DNA of 64,000 nucleotides, taken from an uncultured Acidobacteriia bacterium (GTDB lineage: Bacteria; Acidobacteriota; Terriglobia; Bryobacterales; Bryobacteraceae). A program made the position numbers and the translations under genes. Shown piece after piece: positions 55,961 through 64,000 of this stretch. The notes under the pieces are model-generated. The model searched no databases and was not told the DNA's origin. It saw only the letters and a list, made by a program, of their open reading frames with translations. How positions within the stretch are numbered: position 1 is the first letter of the stretch; every line of letters starts with the position of its first letter. Location of the stretch: NCBI GenBank assembly GCA_903925975.1, contig CAIYHG010000145.1, positions 47,218-111,217 on the forward strand, written 5' to 3'.

Positions 55961-57205
55961 ATGGCGGACAACCTTCTGTTCTTCACAGAACTGTTGAGCA
56001 TGCCGGTCTTCGATCTCAAAGGCCGGCGCATCGGCCGTGTGCGCGACGCCGCCTTGGTTCCGCTGGTCCACTATTCCCGCGTTGACCGCATTCTAGTGGG
56101 CGGCGGAGACGCCTGGCTCACCATCCGGTACGACCAAATCCGCTCGATCTCGCTTGATTCCGGCATTGCTTTAAGCGAAGAGCAACTCACGCCCTATCAC
56201 GAAGATGAGTACATGCTTCGCATCGGGCGCGACCTTCTGGACCAGCAGATTATCGATGTCACCGGGCGCAAGGTTGTGCGGGTGAATGACCTTACGTTCG
56301 ATATCGTGCACGATGGCGAACGCGATACGCTGTCGCTGGCCGACGTGGACGTGGGAATCCGGAGCATTTTCCGACGGGTTTTCCAGGGTGTGCTGCCGCC
56401 TAAGTGGATCCGGCGCTTGCAGCAGCCCATCGTTCCTAACTCGATCAAGTGGGATTTCTGCAACGTGGTTGAGCGCGACCCGTTGCGGCGCCTCCGGCTG
56501 AACATCTCCTACGAGAAACTGGAGCGCCTGCACCCGGCCGACCTGGCGGATATCGTCGAGGATTTGTCCCCGGCCGAGCGGGAAGCCATCTTCGAGACGA
56601 TCGATAGCGAAGTGGCCGCGGATGCCTTGACGGAGATCGATCCCAAGATGCAGGTCAGCATCCTCGAATCGCTCGAGCCCGAAAAGGCGGCGGACATCGT
56701 CGAAGAAATGGCGCCTGACGAGGCGGCGGACCTTCTCTCCGAACTCGGAGAAGAGACCTCCGAAGAGATTCTGGACGAAATGGCAGCCGACCCGAAGACC
56801 GAAGTGCGGGAGTTGCTGGAATTTGAAGACGACACGGCCGGCGGCCTGATGAATACGGAATACGTGGCGCTGCCGGACACCGCCACGGTCCTCGAAGCCG
56901 TATCGGCACTGAAGGACAACGAAGACCTGCTCGAAATTCTCAATACGATATTCCTGGTCGATGGCGAAGGGCGTCCGACGGCGTCCATTCCCCTGGCCCG
57001 CCTCTTCGTCGCGCAAAGCGGCGCGGCGCTGAAGGAACTTGCCGCCGACACGCTGATTTCCGCGCCGGTGGACGAGAAACAGGACCGCGTGACGGAACTC
57101 TTCGATAAGTACAATCTGCTTACCTTGCCCGTGGTGGACGAGGAAGGCCGTCTGGCTGGCGTGATCACGGCCGACGACATCATTTCCGTGCTGAGGAACA
57201 AATAG
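55961..57205 (+). CDS. PRC-barrel-like, MgtE N-terminal and CBS domain protein without MgtE channel domain
   Basis: PVFDLKGRRIGRVRDAALVP (PRC-like), LERLHPADLADIVEDLSPAEREAIFETIDSEVAADALTEI (MgtE_N), DTAGGLMNTEYVALPDTATVLEAV...VVDEEGRLAGVITADDIISVL (CBS). No TM region. Confidence 0.9.
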   Translation: MADNLLFFTELLSMPVFDLKGRRIGRVRDAALVPLVHYSRVDRILVGGGDAWLTIRYDQIRSISLDSGIALSEEQLTPYHEDEYMLRIGRDLLDQQIIDVTGRKVVRVNDLTFDIVHDGERDTLSLADVDVGIRSIFRRVFQGVLPPKWIRRLQQPIVPNSIKWDFCNVVERDPLRRLRLNISYEKLERLHPADLADIVEDLSPAEREAIFETIDSEVAADALTEIDPKMQVSILESLEPEKAADIVEEMAPDEAADLLSELGEETSEEILDEMAADPKTEVRELLEFEDDTAGGLMNTEYVALPDTATVLEAVSALKDNEDLLEILNTIFLVDGEGRPTASIPLARLFVAQSGAALKELAADTLISAPVDEKQDRVTELFDKYNLLTLPVVDEEGRLAGVITADDIISVLRNK

Positions 57206-57207
57206 GG

Positions 57208-58452
57208 ATGCGGGGACTGCTGAGCCGATTCCGCTACCATTTGGCGATATTCTTTGCCGTTATCGGGCCTGGGTTCATTACGGCCGTTGTGGATAACGAT
57301 TCGGGCGGCATCTATACGTATTCCGCGGCGGGGGCGAAATACGGGTACCTGCCGCTTTGGACCCTTCTGCCGATTACTCTGGTGCTGATCATCGCCCAGG
57401 AAATGTGCTCGCGTATGGGCGCGGTCACAGGCAAGGGGCTTTCCGACCTCATCAGGGAGGAGTTTGGGCTAAGGGTCACGTTTCTGATCATGGCGTTGCT
57501 GGTCATCGTCAATTTCACTAACGTTGTCTCGGAGTTCGCCGGCATCGCCAGTTCCTTGGAATTGTTTCACATCAGCAGGTATGTTTCGGTTCCGCTTGCC
57601 GCGTTGGCGGTTTGGTTCCTGGTGGTAAAAGGCAACTACACCAGCGTCGAGAAGATCTTTCTGTTTGCGTGCGTTTTCTACGTGACATATGTGATCTCGG
57701 GAATTATGGTGAAGCCCGATTGGAAAGAGGCCGCGTTATACAGCGTGAAGCCGGTGCTTATGTTGGAGCCCGGGTATATCTACATGCTGATAGGCATGGT
57801 GGGCACTACGATTGCGCCATGGATGCAGTTCTACCTTCAGGCCGCCGTGGTGGAAAAGGGGATTACCGCCAAGGAATACGCGGAATCGCGGATTGAAGTG
57901 ATCGTAGGCTGCGTGATGACCGCCGTGATTGCGTTCTTTATCATCGTGGCCTGCGCGGGCGCGATTTACAGCGTGCGGCCCAGGGATATTCAGGACGCTT
58001 CCGAGGCTGCGCTCGGATTGCGGCCTTTCGGCGAATACGCGTTTCTGCTGTTCAGCGCCGGATTGTTCAATGCGTCCATATTCGCGGCATGTATTTTGCC
58101 TCTCTCGACGGCGTACTCGGTTTGCGAGGGCTTGGGGTTTGAATCGGGCGTGAACAAGCGCTGGGGCGAGGCGCCGATCTTCTACTGGCTGTACACGCTG
58201 CTCATAGTGGTGGGCGCGGGCGTAATCCTCATCCCGGGTTTTCCGTTGGTGCGCATGATCCTGCTCTCGCAGGTGCTGAATGGCATACTGCTGCCGTTCG
58301 TACTGATCTTCATGGTCCTGCTGATCAACAAGACGGACCTCATGGGGCAATGGGCGAACCCGCGCTGGTTCAATGTGGTCTCTTGGGCCGCGGTAGTAAT
58401 CATGATCGGACTATCGCTGGCCTTGGCGGGAATCACCATACGGGCCATGTAG
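57208..58452 (+). CDS. Nramp-related divalent metal transporter
   Basis: GPGFITAVVDNDSGGIYTYSAAGAKYGY (TM1), MVGTTIAPWMQFYLQAAVVEKG (TM6): Nramp fold with altered metal-site residues. 3 nt after the MgtE_N gene. Confidence 0.9.
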   Translation: MRGLLSRFRYHLAIFFAVIGPGFITAVVDNDSGGIYTYSAAGAKYGYLPLWTLLPITLVLIIAQEMCSRMGAVTGKGLSDLIREEFGLRVTFLIMALLVIVNFTNVVSEFAGIASSLELFHISRYVSVPLAALAVWFLVVKGNYTSVEKIFLFACVFYVTYVISGIMVKPDWKEAALYSVKPVLMLEPGYIYMLIGMVGTTIAPWMQFYLQAAVVEKGITAKEYAESRIEVIVGCVMTAVIAFFIIVACAGAIYSVRPRDIQDASEAALGLRPFGEYAFLLFSAGLFNASIFAACILPLSTAYSVCEGLGFESGVNKRWGEAPIFYWLYTLLIVVGAGVILIPGFPLVRMILLSQVLNGILLPFVLIFMVLLINKTDLMGQWANPRWFNVVSWAAVVIMIGLSLALAGITIRAM

Positions 58453-58627
58453 GCGGCGCGGGCTAGGGCCCTGCCTCGGAAGTTCGCGAAATCACTCCGG
58501 GCCGTACACGCGGACCCGCCGTGAAGACGCCCACCGTAACAAACCCTCCCCAAATCGCCGCTCGTGACCAAACCGAGGCCGCTACCTCACACCGTCACCC
58601 CAGCGCCGCGGCGCTACGATAGAAACG

Positions 58628-59380
58628 GTGCTCCGAACTCGAAGACAGTTGCTGCAGGCCGCCGCCATGTGGCCGGCGTGTCTCGCCCTGGGCGCCCAGA
58701 AAACATTCTGGGTTAGCAAAGACCCCGCCGGCTGGAGCGCCGATGAGAAGCAGGTTCTGCTCAACCAATCCCCCTGGGCGCGGGAAGGGTTCATGCGCAT
58801 GGAGGTGCAGAAGAGCAAGCCCGCAATCCCGGACTACGGCGCGAGCCCGACGCCGAACGCCGCACCCAATTCGAGGCCGGGACTCCAGCCAGGGGCCGTG
58901 CGAAGCGTGCCCATCGGAGGGCCCAAACTGCCGCCGCCCCCGAGCAACGATCTGGGCCAGCCGGTTCAGTTCCGGGTGCTGGCGCGATGGGAGAGCGCGA
59001 AACCCGTGCGCCTGGCAGGCGGCCCGGAGACGCCCGAGCTCACCGGCGAATACTACGTGATCCGGCTGCACGGCCTGCCCTTGATGCCGCCGAAGGCCAA
59101 GGCCGCCGAGGGCGCCCCCAATCCCAACGAAGCCGCGCTACAGGAGATCAGGGATAACGCCCGCCTGGAACGCAACGGCAAGCCCGCCATCCTTTGCACC
59201 CGACTCTTCGCGGGTTCGGGCGAGGTAGCCAATCAGGCGCTGCTCTATTTCCCGCGCGGCGCCGACCCGATCACCGTTGCGGATAAGTTAGTGACGCTAG
59301 AGACCCGGTTCTCGCTCTTTCACCTGTCAATCCAGTTCCCGCTGAAAGAGATGATCTACAAAGGCGAGCTGGCCCTCTGA
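58628..59380 (+). CDS. Hypothetical secreted protein
   Basis: N-terminal RRQLLQAAAMWPACLALGA looks like a signal; long coherent ORF between strongly supported genes. Confidence 0.6.
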   Translation: MLRTRRQLLQAAAMWPACLALGAQKTFWVSKDPAGWSADEKQVLLNQSPWAREGFMRMEVQKSKPAIPDYGASPTPNAAPNSRPGLQPGAVRSVPIGGPKLPPPPSNDLGQPVQFRVLARWESAKPVRLAGGPETPELTGEYYVIRLHGLPLMPPKAKAAEGAPNPNEAALQEIRDNARLERNGKPAILCTRLFAGSGEVANQALLYFPRGADPITVADKLVTLETRFSLFHLSIQFPLKEMIYKGELAL

Positions 59381-59404
59381 GGGGAAAGGCGCGGCGGCGC
59401 AGCC

Positions 59405-60739
59405 TCAGGCGTTCATGACTTCCGGCGTCAGTTCCGGCGGCGCCAAGACTTTCACCGGCAAGATTCCGCACTCCTGATTTCCGTCGATATCCAGCACTTC
59501 CCGGAAGGCCGCCTCAATCATTCGCACGGCATTGCTCAATTCGTGGAGCCAGGCGCCCCAGAACTGCTCGATCGAAGGGACCTCGTGGGTTTGGCGGATC
59601 TCGCGCTGGATATCTTTCCGGAACGCGGGCGCGTCAAAACCGCGCAGCATGGCGGCCCCCACGTCGGTAAGATTGATGCGGTCGTTCACGTCGATAGAGA
59701 GAAGATCTTTGCGGAAGGTGCGTTCCCCGCCATCCTTCCCGGTGAACTGCACACGCTCCTGGAAGGTGATGGCGCCGGAAAGAACAGTGGCGCCGTTCGT
59801 CATATTCAGAAGCGTAGTCGCGGTGGTGGGGGCCTTCACGCCGATGGGCGGACTGGCGTCGTGCAGGCGAACCTGCGCGGGGCCGGAGATCCCAACCCAC
59901 AGTTCGCTCGCCAATTGCGTCATTGAAAAATAGTTGGCGACGATCTTTTCCAGTTCGCGGTCTTCCAGCTTTTCGATCTCTTTCGCTTTGAACCGCGTCG
60001 CTTCGTCGGCGCGTTTGGCGAAGTCGTTCTGGTACTGCGTGCCCTCGTACAACCGGTTGACAATTTCCGCCGTCCAATTCGGATGGCCATAGGTCCAGGC
60101 GACGGGGAAGATACCGGCCCCTAACTGTTGGAGCCTCACAACGATCGAGTAGATCAGCTTCTTGTTGGAGCTCTCGATGTAGACGCAGCCTTCGTTGAAG
60201 TCCAGAAGCACCGGAACCTGTTTGCGAACGGCGACCGTTACGCCGAGCGTCTCCTGGTCCACCGACTTCTTGTCGATCGCCTGCAGAAACCGATAGGGCC
60301 GCTCCAGCAATACGTAGGAGCGCTGCTCTTTGATGGAGGCCAGATCGCTGACGTCCTTCCACTCATTCGAGACAGCCCACAGTCCATACCAGGGCATTTT
60401 GGAATCGAGCTGGAACTGTTCTTCGGAGAACCCGTAGCCCTTGCAGTCCAGGACCTCCGCGGGAAGGGCGTGCTCGGAGCCCTCCTCGTGTTCCGTAATC
60501 GCGTACTGCGCGAGCGGCTCCTGGTGCTCTAGAGCGATGGGATGCTCTTCGTCGAGGCGGGGGGCGCGGAAAGGATTGACGCCGAGCGCATCGGAACTGA
60601 ACTGCCGGGTGACGGCGGACGCCGCCATCTGCGAACAACCTGCCATGATCGCCCGGTCTTCTAGGCTTGCTCTGAAGGCTTCGAGCGACTCTTTCGCGAG
60701 CCCAAGGATGGCCCAGGTACCACGTCCAAACATGCTCAA
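59405..60739 (-). CDS. Uncharacterised 444-aa protein
   Basis: Coherent mixed alpha/beta protein with no family recognised by eye; no competing gene on the other strand. Confidence 0.65.
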   Translation of the reverse strand: MSMFGRGTWAILGLAKESLEAFRASLEDRAIMAGCSQMAASAVTRQFSSDALGVNPFRAPRLDEEHPIALEHQEPLAQYAITEHEEGSEHALPAEVLDCKGYGFSEEQFQLDSKMPWYGLWAVSNEWKDVSDLASIKEQRSYVLLERPYRFLQAIDKKSVDQETLGVTVAVRKQVPVLLDFNEGCVYIESSNKKLIYSIVVRLQQLGAGIFPVAWTYGHPNWTAEIVNRLYEGTQYQNDFAKRADEATRFKAKEIEKLEDRELEKIVANYFSMTQLASELWVGISGPAQVRLHDASPPIGVKAPTTATTLLNMTNGATVLSGAITFQERVQFTGKDGGERTFRKDLLSIDVNDRINLTDVGAAMLRGFDAPAFRKDIQREIRQTHEVPSIEQFWGAWLHELSNAVRMIEAAFREVLDIDGNQECGILPVKVLAPPELTPEVMNA

Positions 60740-60878
60740 TTCCTATTCTTGTTGTACTGAGGATCGATTAACGCCTGAAGCTAATAGCGACGAGGGAACT
60801 GGTCGGCCGGAAACCCGGAAGAATCCCTGTGCCCGTGACCCCTACGGCCTGGCGGTTGAGCCTGACCTCACCACCTTT

Positions 60879-61283
60879 TTAGCACGGCGCGGCTTTCGGC
60901 GAGCCTGTTTCGGGCCTGTCCGGTACCGACGAACCAGGGCTCACGGGGAAACGTCCCGTCGCTGGTCGCCCGTCACGTTGATGGCCCGTTGGCTCTGCTC
61001 GGCGCCTTGCCATGGGCTTCTCCACAGCGCCCGATGCCACCTTGGGGATGTGCGAGATGGCGGTTACCGATGGCGCGAATGGGGGCGGGCCGGAAGGCCG
61101 TGAGCGTTCCGCGGCATGATGGATAGCTGCCGCTAAATGGCGCGTAAACTGAAACGGTTCGCTGCAACTGGGGCATCCGATGAAATGGTCCTCAAAAGCG
61201 GCCGCTTCCGAGCTTGTTAACGTGCCGGCTGCGTAAGCCCGGGCGACAGCCGCGAAATTGAGGGGACATTGGTCGATGCTCAT
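60879..61283 (-). CDS. Soluble zf-HC2-like (anti-sigma-type) zinc-finger protein
   Basis: MSIDQCPLNFAAVARAYAAGTLTSSEAAAFEDHFIGCPSCSEPFQFTRHL: HxxxCxxC zinc finger; no TM. ORF start trimmed. Confidence 0.7.
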   Translation of the reverse strand: MSIDQCPLNFAAVARAYAAGTLTSSEAAAFEDHFIGCPSCSEPFQFTRHLAAAIHHAAERSRPSGPPPFAPSVTAISHIPKVASGAVEKPMARRRAEPTGHQRDGRPATGRFPVSPGSSVPDRPETGSPKAAPC

Positions 61284-61299
61284 AGGGAATGTGGGTCTC

Positions 61300-61599
61300 T
61301 CAGAGCGACTCCAGGGGCGATTTGGTACGGATGGGCGAGCGGCTGTAGTAGTTCGGGTCCGCGAACTTCTCGGCGAATACCCGTTCCCATTTTGCGTTGT
61401 CGAGGCATTCTTTGCATGAGCCGCACGTGCAACGCCGGAATGGCGCGAGCGGTGGAAGCGCGGCAGGTCCACGGCCACGACATGCCGGCGCTCGCCTCTG
61501 CGGACGCTGTCCATTCTCCACCATTTCGTCAGGCGTCGGTTGGGTGATTAGGCCTGCCGCACGAAAAGCGGCGTATGCTTTGGACGTCGTTCGCTGCAT
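61300..61599 (-). CDS. Small Cys-cluster protein of unknown function
   Basis: RRCTCGSCKECLDNAKWERVFAEKFADPNYYSRSPIRTKSPLESL: compact CxCxxCxxC; 16 nt upstream of the zf-HC2 gene, same strand. Confidence 0.65.
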   Translation of the reverse strand: MQRTTSKAYAAFRAAGLITQPTPDEMVENGQRPQRRAPACRGRGPAALPPLAPFRRCTCGSCKECLDNAKWERVFAEKFADPNYYSRSPIRTKSPLESL

Positions 61600-61980
61600 C
61601 GCTCCCCTTTGACCTCGAATCTGTTTGCAGCCCGATTCTCCGAATGAGCTTGATTTCCGAGGAACCGTGTCCCAGGCGCACTGGCTTGAGTTTTGCGCGC
61701 CGGGCTGCTATCCGAATACTGCGCTGAACTGGCGGCGCAAACAAGCCCCCGGCGTACGCGCAGCGGCCCAGTACTCCGCCCATCCCCCATCCGTTACCCC
61801 CGGGTCCCATTACCCCCATTTCTTGTCAGACCAACAGGAACTCTAGTCCAATGGCTTTAGTACAGAGGCATGGTCCTAGCAATCTACATATCGCTGCTGA
61901 TCGCACTGACGTTAATCGTCGCCTGGGAACTTCGGCGTTGTAGGCGCTAAGATGCCCCGTTTGCCGCTGAAAGAAGACTC

Positions 61981-62202
61981 ATGGACGTAGACCGTTGTCC
62001 CGTCGCTCTTGAGGAAGTCGCAGAGGCGTACCTGTTGGGCAGTTTGCCGGAGGTGGAAGCCCGCGCCTTCGAGCGGCATTACGTGGTTTGCCCCGGCTGC
62101 GCCGCGATTCTGGAGGCCACCAGGTCATATCTAGAGGCCGTGAAGGCGCTTGTCATCATTGGCGCCCAGAGGGCCATGCCCTTGGCCGGCCAGTCTTCGT
62201 AG
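61981..62202 (+). CDS. Second soluble zf-HC2-like protein
   Basis: MDVDRCPVALEEVAEAYLLGSLPEVEARAFERHYVVCPGCAAILEATRSYLEAVKALV. Confidence 0.7.
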   Translation: MDVDRCPVALEEVAEAYLLGSLPEVEARAFERHYVVCPGCAAILEATRSYLEAVKALVIIGAQRAMPLAGQSS

Positions 62203-62425
62203 CTAGCCTGCCGCCTCGATAGCCTCCGCCCGTTCCCCGGCCTTAGTTGCCGCGCGTTCTGATTCTGCCGCTCCGCACTTGCCGTGATCGCAGGGTAAGC
62301 CGTCACAACACATAGATGCGCGCGACCCATTGGGCCGGGGAGTTCCTCGACCACGGGCAATACGTAAGCCGGGCAGGAGAGCGGTCAGGCTGACGGGAAA
62401 CGCGCGTTCGGCCTGAGATAGTACC

Positions 62426-63700
62426 ATGACTGGAATGGCAACACCCCCGCGTTTGATCCGCAGCCCCCAGGAGAAGCCGCCAGTGACGGCGTCTGATCGG
62501 CCATGGTTCGTGGGCCGCATGATTGTGGGCGCGGCGCTGTTCACGGCCCTGGGGTTCGCGCAAGCGGACGCTCCACCGACCGAGCCACTCCGGAAGGCGC
62601 CGGTGGAAGCGCTCACCGTCAACGCCGGTTTCAGAGACTGGGGGCCCGCAACCGTGGCAGGCACGACGATCCTGGCCGGCAACCAGACGGGCAGCGGCGG
62701 GCTATTCGCCATCGACACGCTCACCGGCAAACTGAAATGGGCCTTTCGACCCGTGTTCCCCACCGGGACCGCGGGCCTATCGACGCCCCCTGCCGTTGCC
62801 GGCGGGCTTGCCATCGCGCCCTTCGCCGCGGCTTATCCTGGCGCGGTGGTGGCCGTTTCGCTCGCTACGGGTAAAGAAGTGTGGCGAGGTCCGGACCCAG
62901 TGCAGCATGCGGCGGTTGCCGTTGGCGGCGATCTGGCCTATGTTCTGGCGAAGAACGGCAACTTCTATGCGCTGGAGGCAGCCACCGGCAGTGAACGGTG
63001 GAAGGCGGCCTTCGCCACGAATCTGGCCCCGTGCGCGTCGCGGCCGATCGTGCGGGATGGCGCTGTCTATCTTACCGGCATCGCCGCCACCACTCCCGGC
63101 GACGCGGCCCACCCGGCGGGCTACTACCTGTTCGCCCTGGATGCCCTGACGGGAAAGGAACTCTGGCGGTATCGGGCTGAGGCGCCCTACGTCCATTCGG
63201 GCGTGTGCCTGAATCAGCCTGTGGTGACGGCGGACACGATTTTTGCGGCGGGCGAAGCGCATCTCTACGCGGTCGAGCGGTCCACGGGACGCGACCGCTG
63301 GCCACCGGTTGAAATCCGCCGGCCGGTTGAGGGGCAAGTTCGCGCGGTGGAAGTGAACGGCTTGGTGGATGCGGGCGCGGTGCTGATCGGTATGACTTCC
63401 GGCTTCCTCATCGCCTTCGAAAAGAACACCGGCCGCACGGCGTGGGAGATTGCCGGCCAGTATCGCGAGTCGCCGGCAATGGCGGTGGCGGGCAACGTCT
63501 TATATTTCCAGGGCAACCCCGGCGGCAAACCCGGAGCCGAGGCAGGCGCCACGCTTCACGCGCTGGATCTAGACACGCGGGCCCTCTTGTGGTCGTTCTC
63601 CCGCCCGACCCGCGAGCCGAACTGGCCGTTCGGACCGGTGACTCCGGTGGATGGCGGGCTGTGGGTAAGCTCCTACCAGGCGCTGTTGAAATTGCAGTAG
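62426..63700 (+). CDS. PQQ-like beta-propeller repeat protein, secreted
   Basis: Repeated LFAIDTLTGKLKWAFRP / VVAVSLATGKEVWRG / YALEAATGSERWKA / FALDALTGKELWRYRAE / YAVERSTGRDRW blades; N-terminal hydrophobic signal. Confidence 0.93.
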   Translation: MTGMATPPRLIRSPQEKPPVTASDRPWFVGRMIVGAALFTALGFAQADAPPTEPLRKAPVEALTVNAGFRDWGPATVAGTTILAGNQTGSGGLFAIDTLTGKLKWAFRPVFPTGTAGLSTPPAVAGGLAIAPFAAAYPGAVVAVSLATGKEVWRGPDPVQHAAVAVGGDLAYVLAKNGNFYALEAATGSERWKAAFATNLAPCASRPIVRDGAVYLTGIAATTPGDAAHPAGYYLFALDALTGKELWRYRAEAPYVHSGVCLNQPVVTADTIFAAGEAHLYAVERSTGRDRWPPVEIRRPVEGQVRAVEVNGLVDAGAVLIGMTSGFLIAFEKNTGRTAWEIAGQYRESPAMAVAGNVLYFQGNPGGKPGAEAGATLHALDLDTRALLWSFSRPTREPNWPFGPVTPVDGGLWVSSYQALLKLQ

Positions 63701-63796
63701 GAAGGGCACAGGGGACGCGACTCCTCGCTGGCCGGATCTGAAATGCGTCCCGTTTTGGTCCGAGGTCTCTGCGGTACAGGCCGCGCTGTGTGGGGC

Positions 63797-63868
63797 GGCC
63801 AATCCTGGCTGCGAGCTTTCAGACGGCTGGACCCGGTGAAACCGGGTCCGCAGGCAGGATTGCCCAAT
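63797..63868. repeat. Nested inverted repeat element
   Basis: Inner GGACCCGGT-GAA-ACCGGGTCC (63829-63849); outer GCCAATCCTGGCTGCG vs reverse complement of CGCAGGCAGGATTGCC (about 14/16). Confidence 0.65.
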
Positions 63869-64000
63869 GCCACTTAAATAAGAGGCAAGCTATTGATTCT
63901 GCTGCACACGGCTCGGTTCTCACGAAGAATGCCGCCCCCGATCTGCGCGGAGTTTCCCGAACTCAAATCCAGGCGACGCGAGTCATGTATCAACAAACCA

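Noticed and set aside
63673-63873. 66-aa minus ORF at the window end
   Set aside because: Spans the inverted repeat; no RBS or coding character.

Overview
GC-rich bacterial chromosomal window whose gene content and style suggest an Acidobacteriota/Solibacter-like genome (inference only). It is mostly single-copy housekeeping and lineage-specific genes: sdhCA, a heme-motif histidine kinase/archaemetzincin/NtrC operon, a 2616-aa Ig/NHL/dockerin-like secreted protein, gdhA, comM, an hpnI-like glycosyltransferase, an acyl-CoA carboxylase, add/glgB, rubrerythrin, an ABC-2 exporter, a flagellar flgM-flgK-flgL cluster with its sigma-54 regulator, trmFO-xerC, MATE, and an MgtE-N/Nramp pair. There is no rRNA, convincing tRNA, CRISPR array, prophage or intact IS. 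The best candidate for an undescribed system is the tandem pair at 22.5-28.3 kb. Both proteins carry a PPDK/PEP-synthase-type ATP-grasp domain without a recognisable phospho-histidine or PEP-barrel domain. One has a degenerate KaiC-like front end, the other two receiver-like domains, and they share a C-terminal GPGRWG...GTHFF module. Other leads are a MoxR ATPase plus 629-aa orphan operon, a peptidase inside a two-component operon, a frameshifted DUF4258-like toxin next to an intact YgiT/MqsA-like antitoxin, a G7-tract frameshift splitting the flagellar regulator, a perfect FliA promoter, an Hfq-like protein, and several palindromic or dispersed intergenic repeats. All assignments come from reading the sequence; no database search was run.
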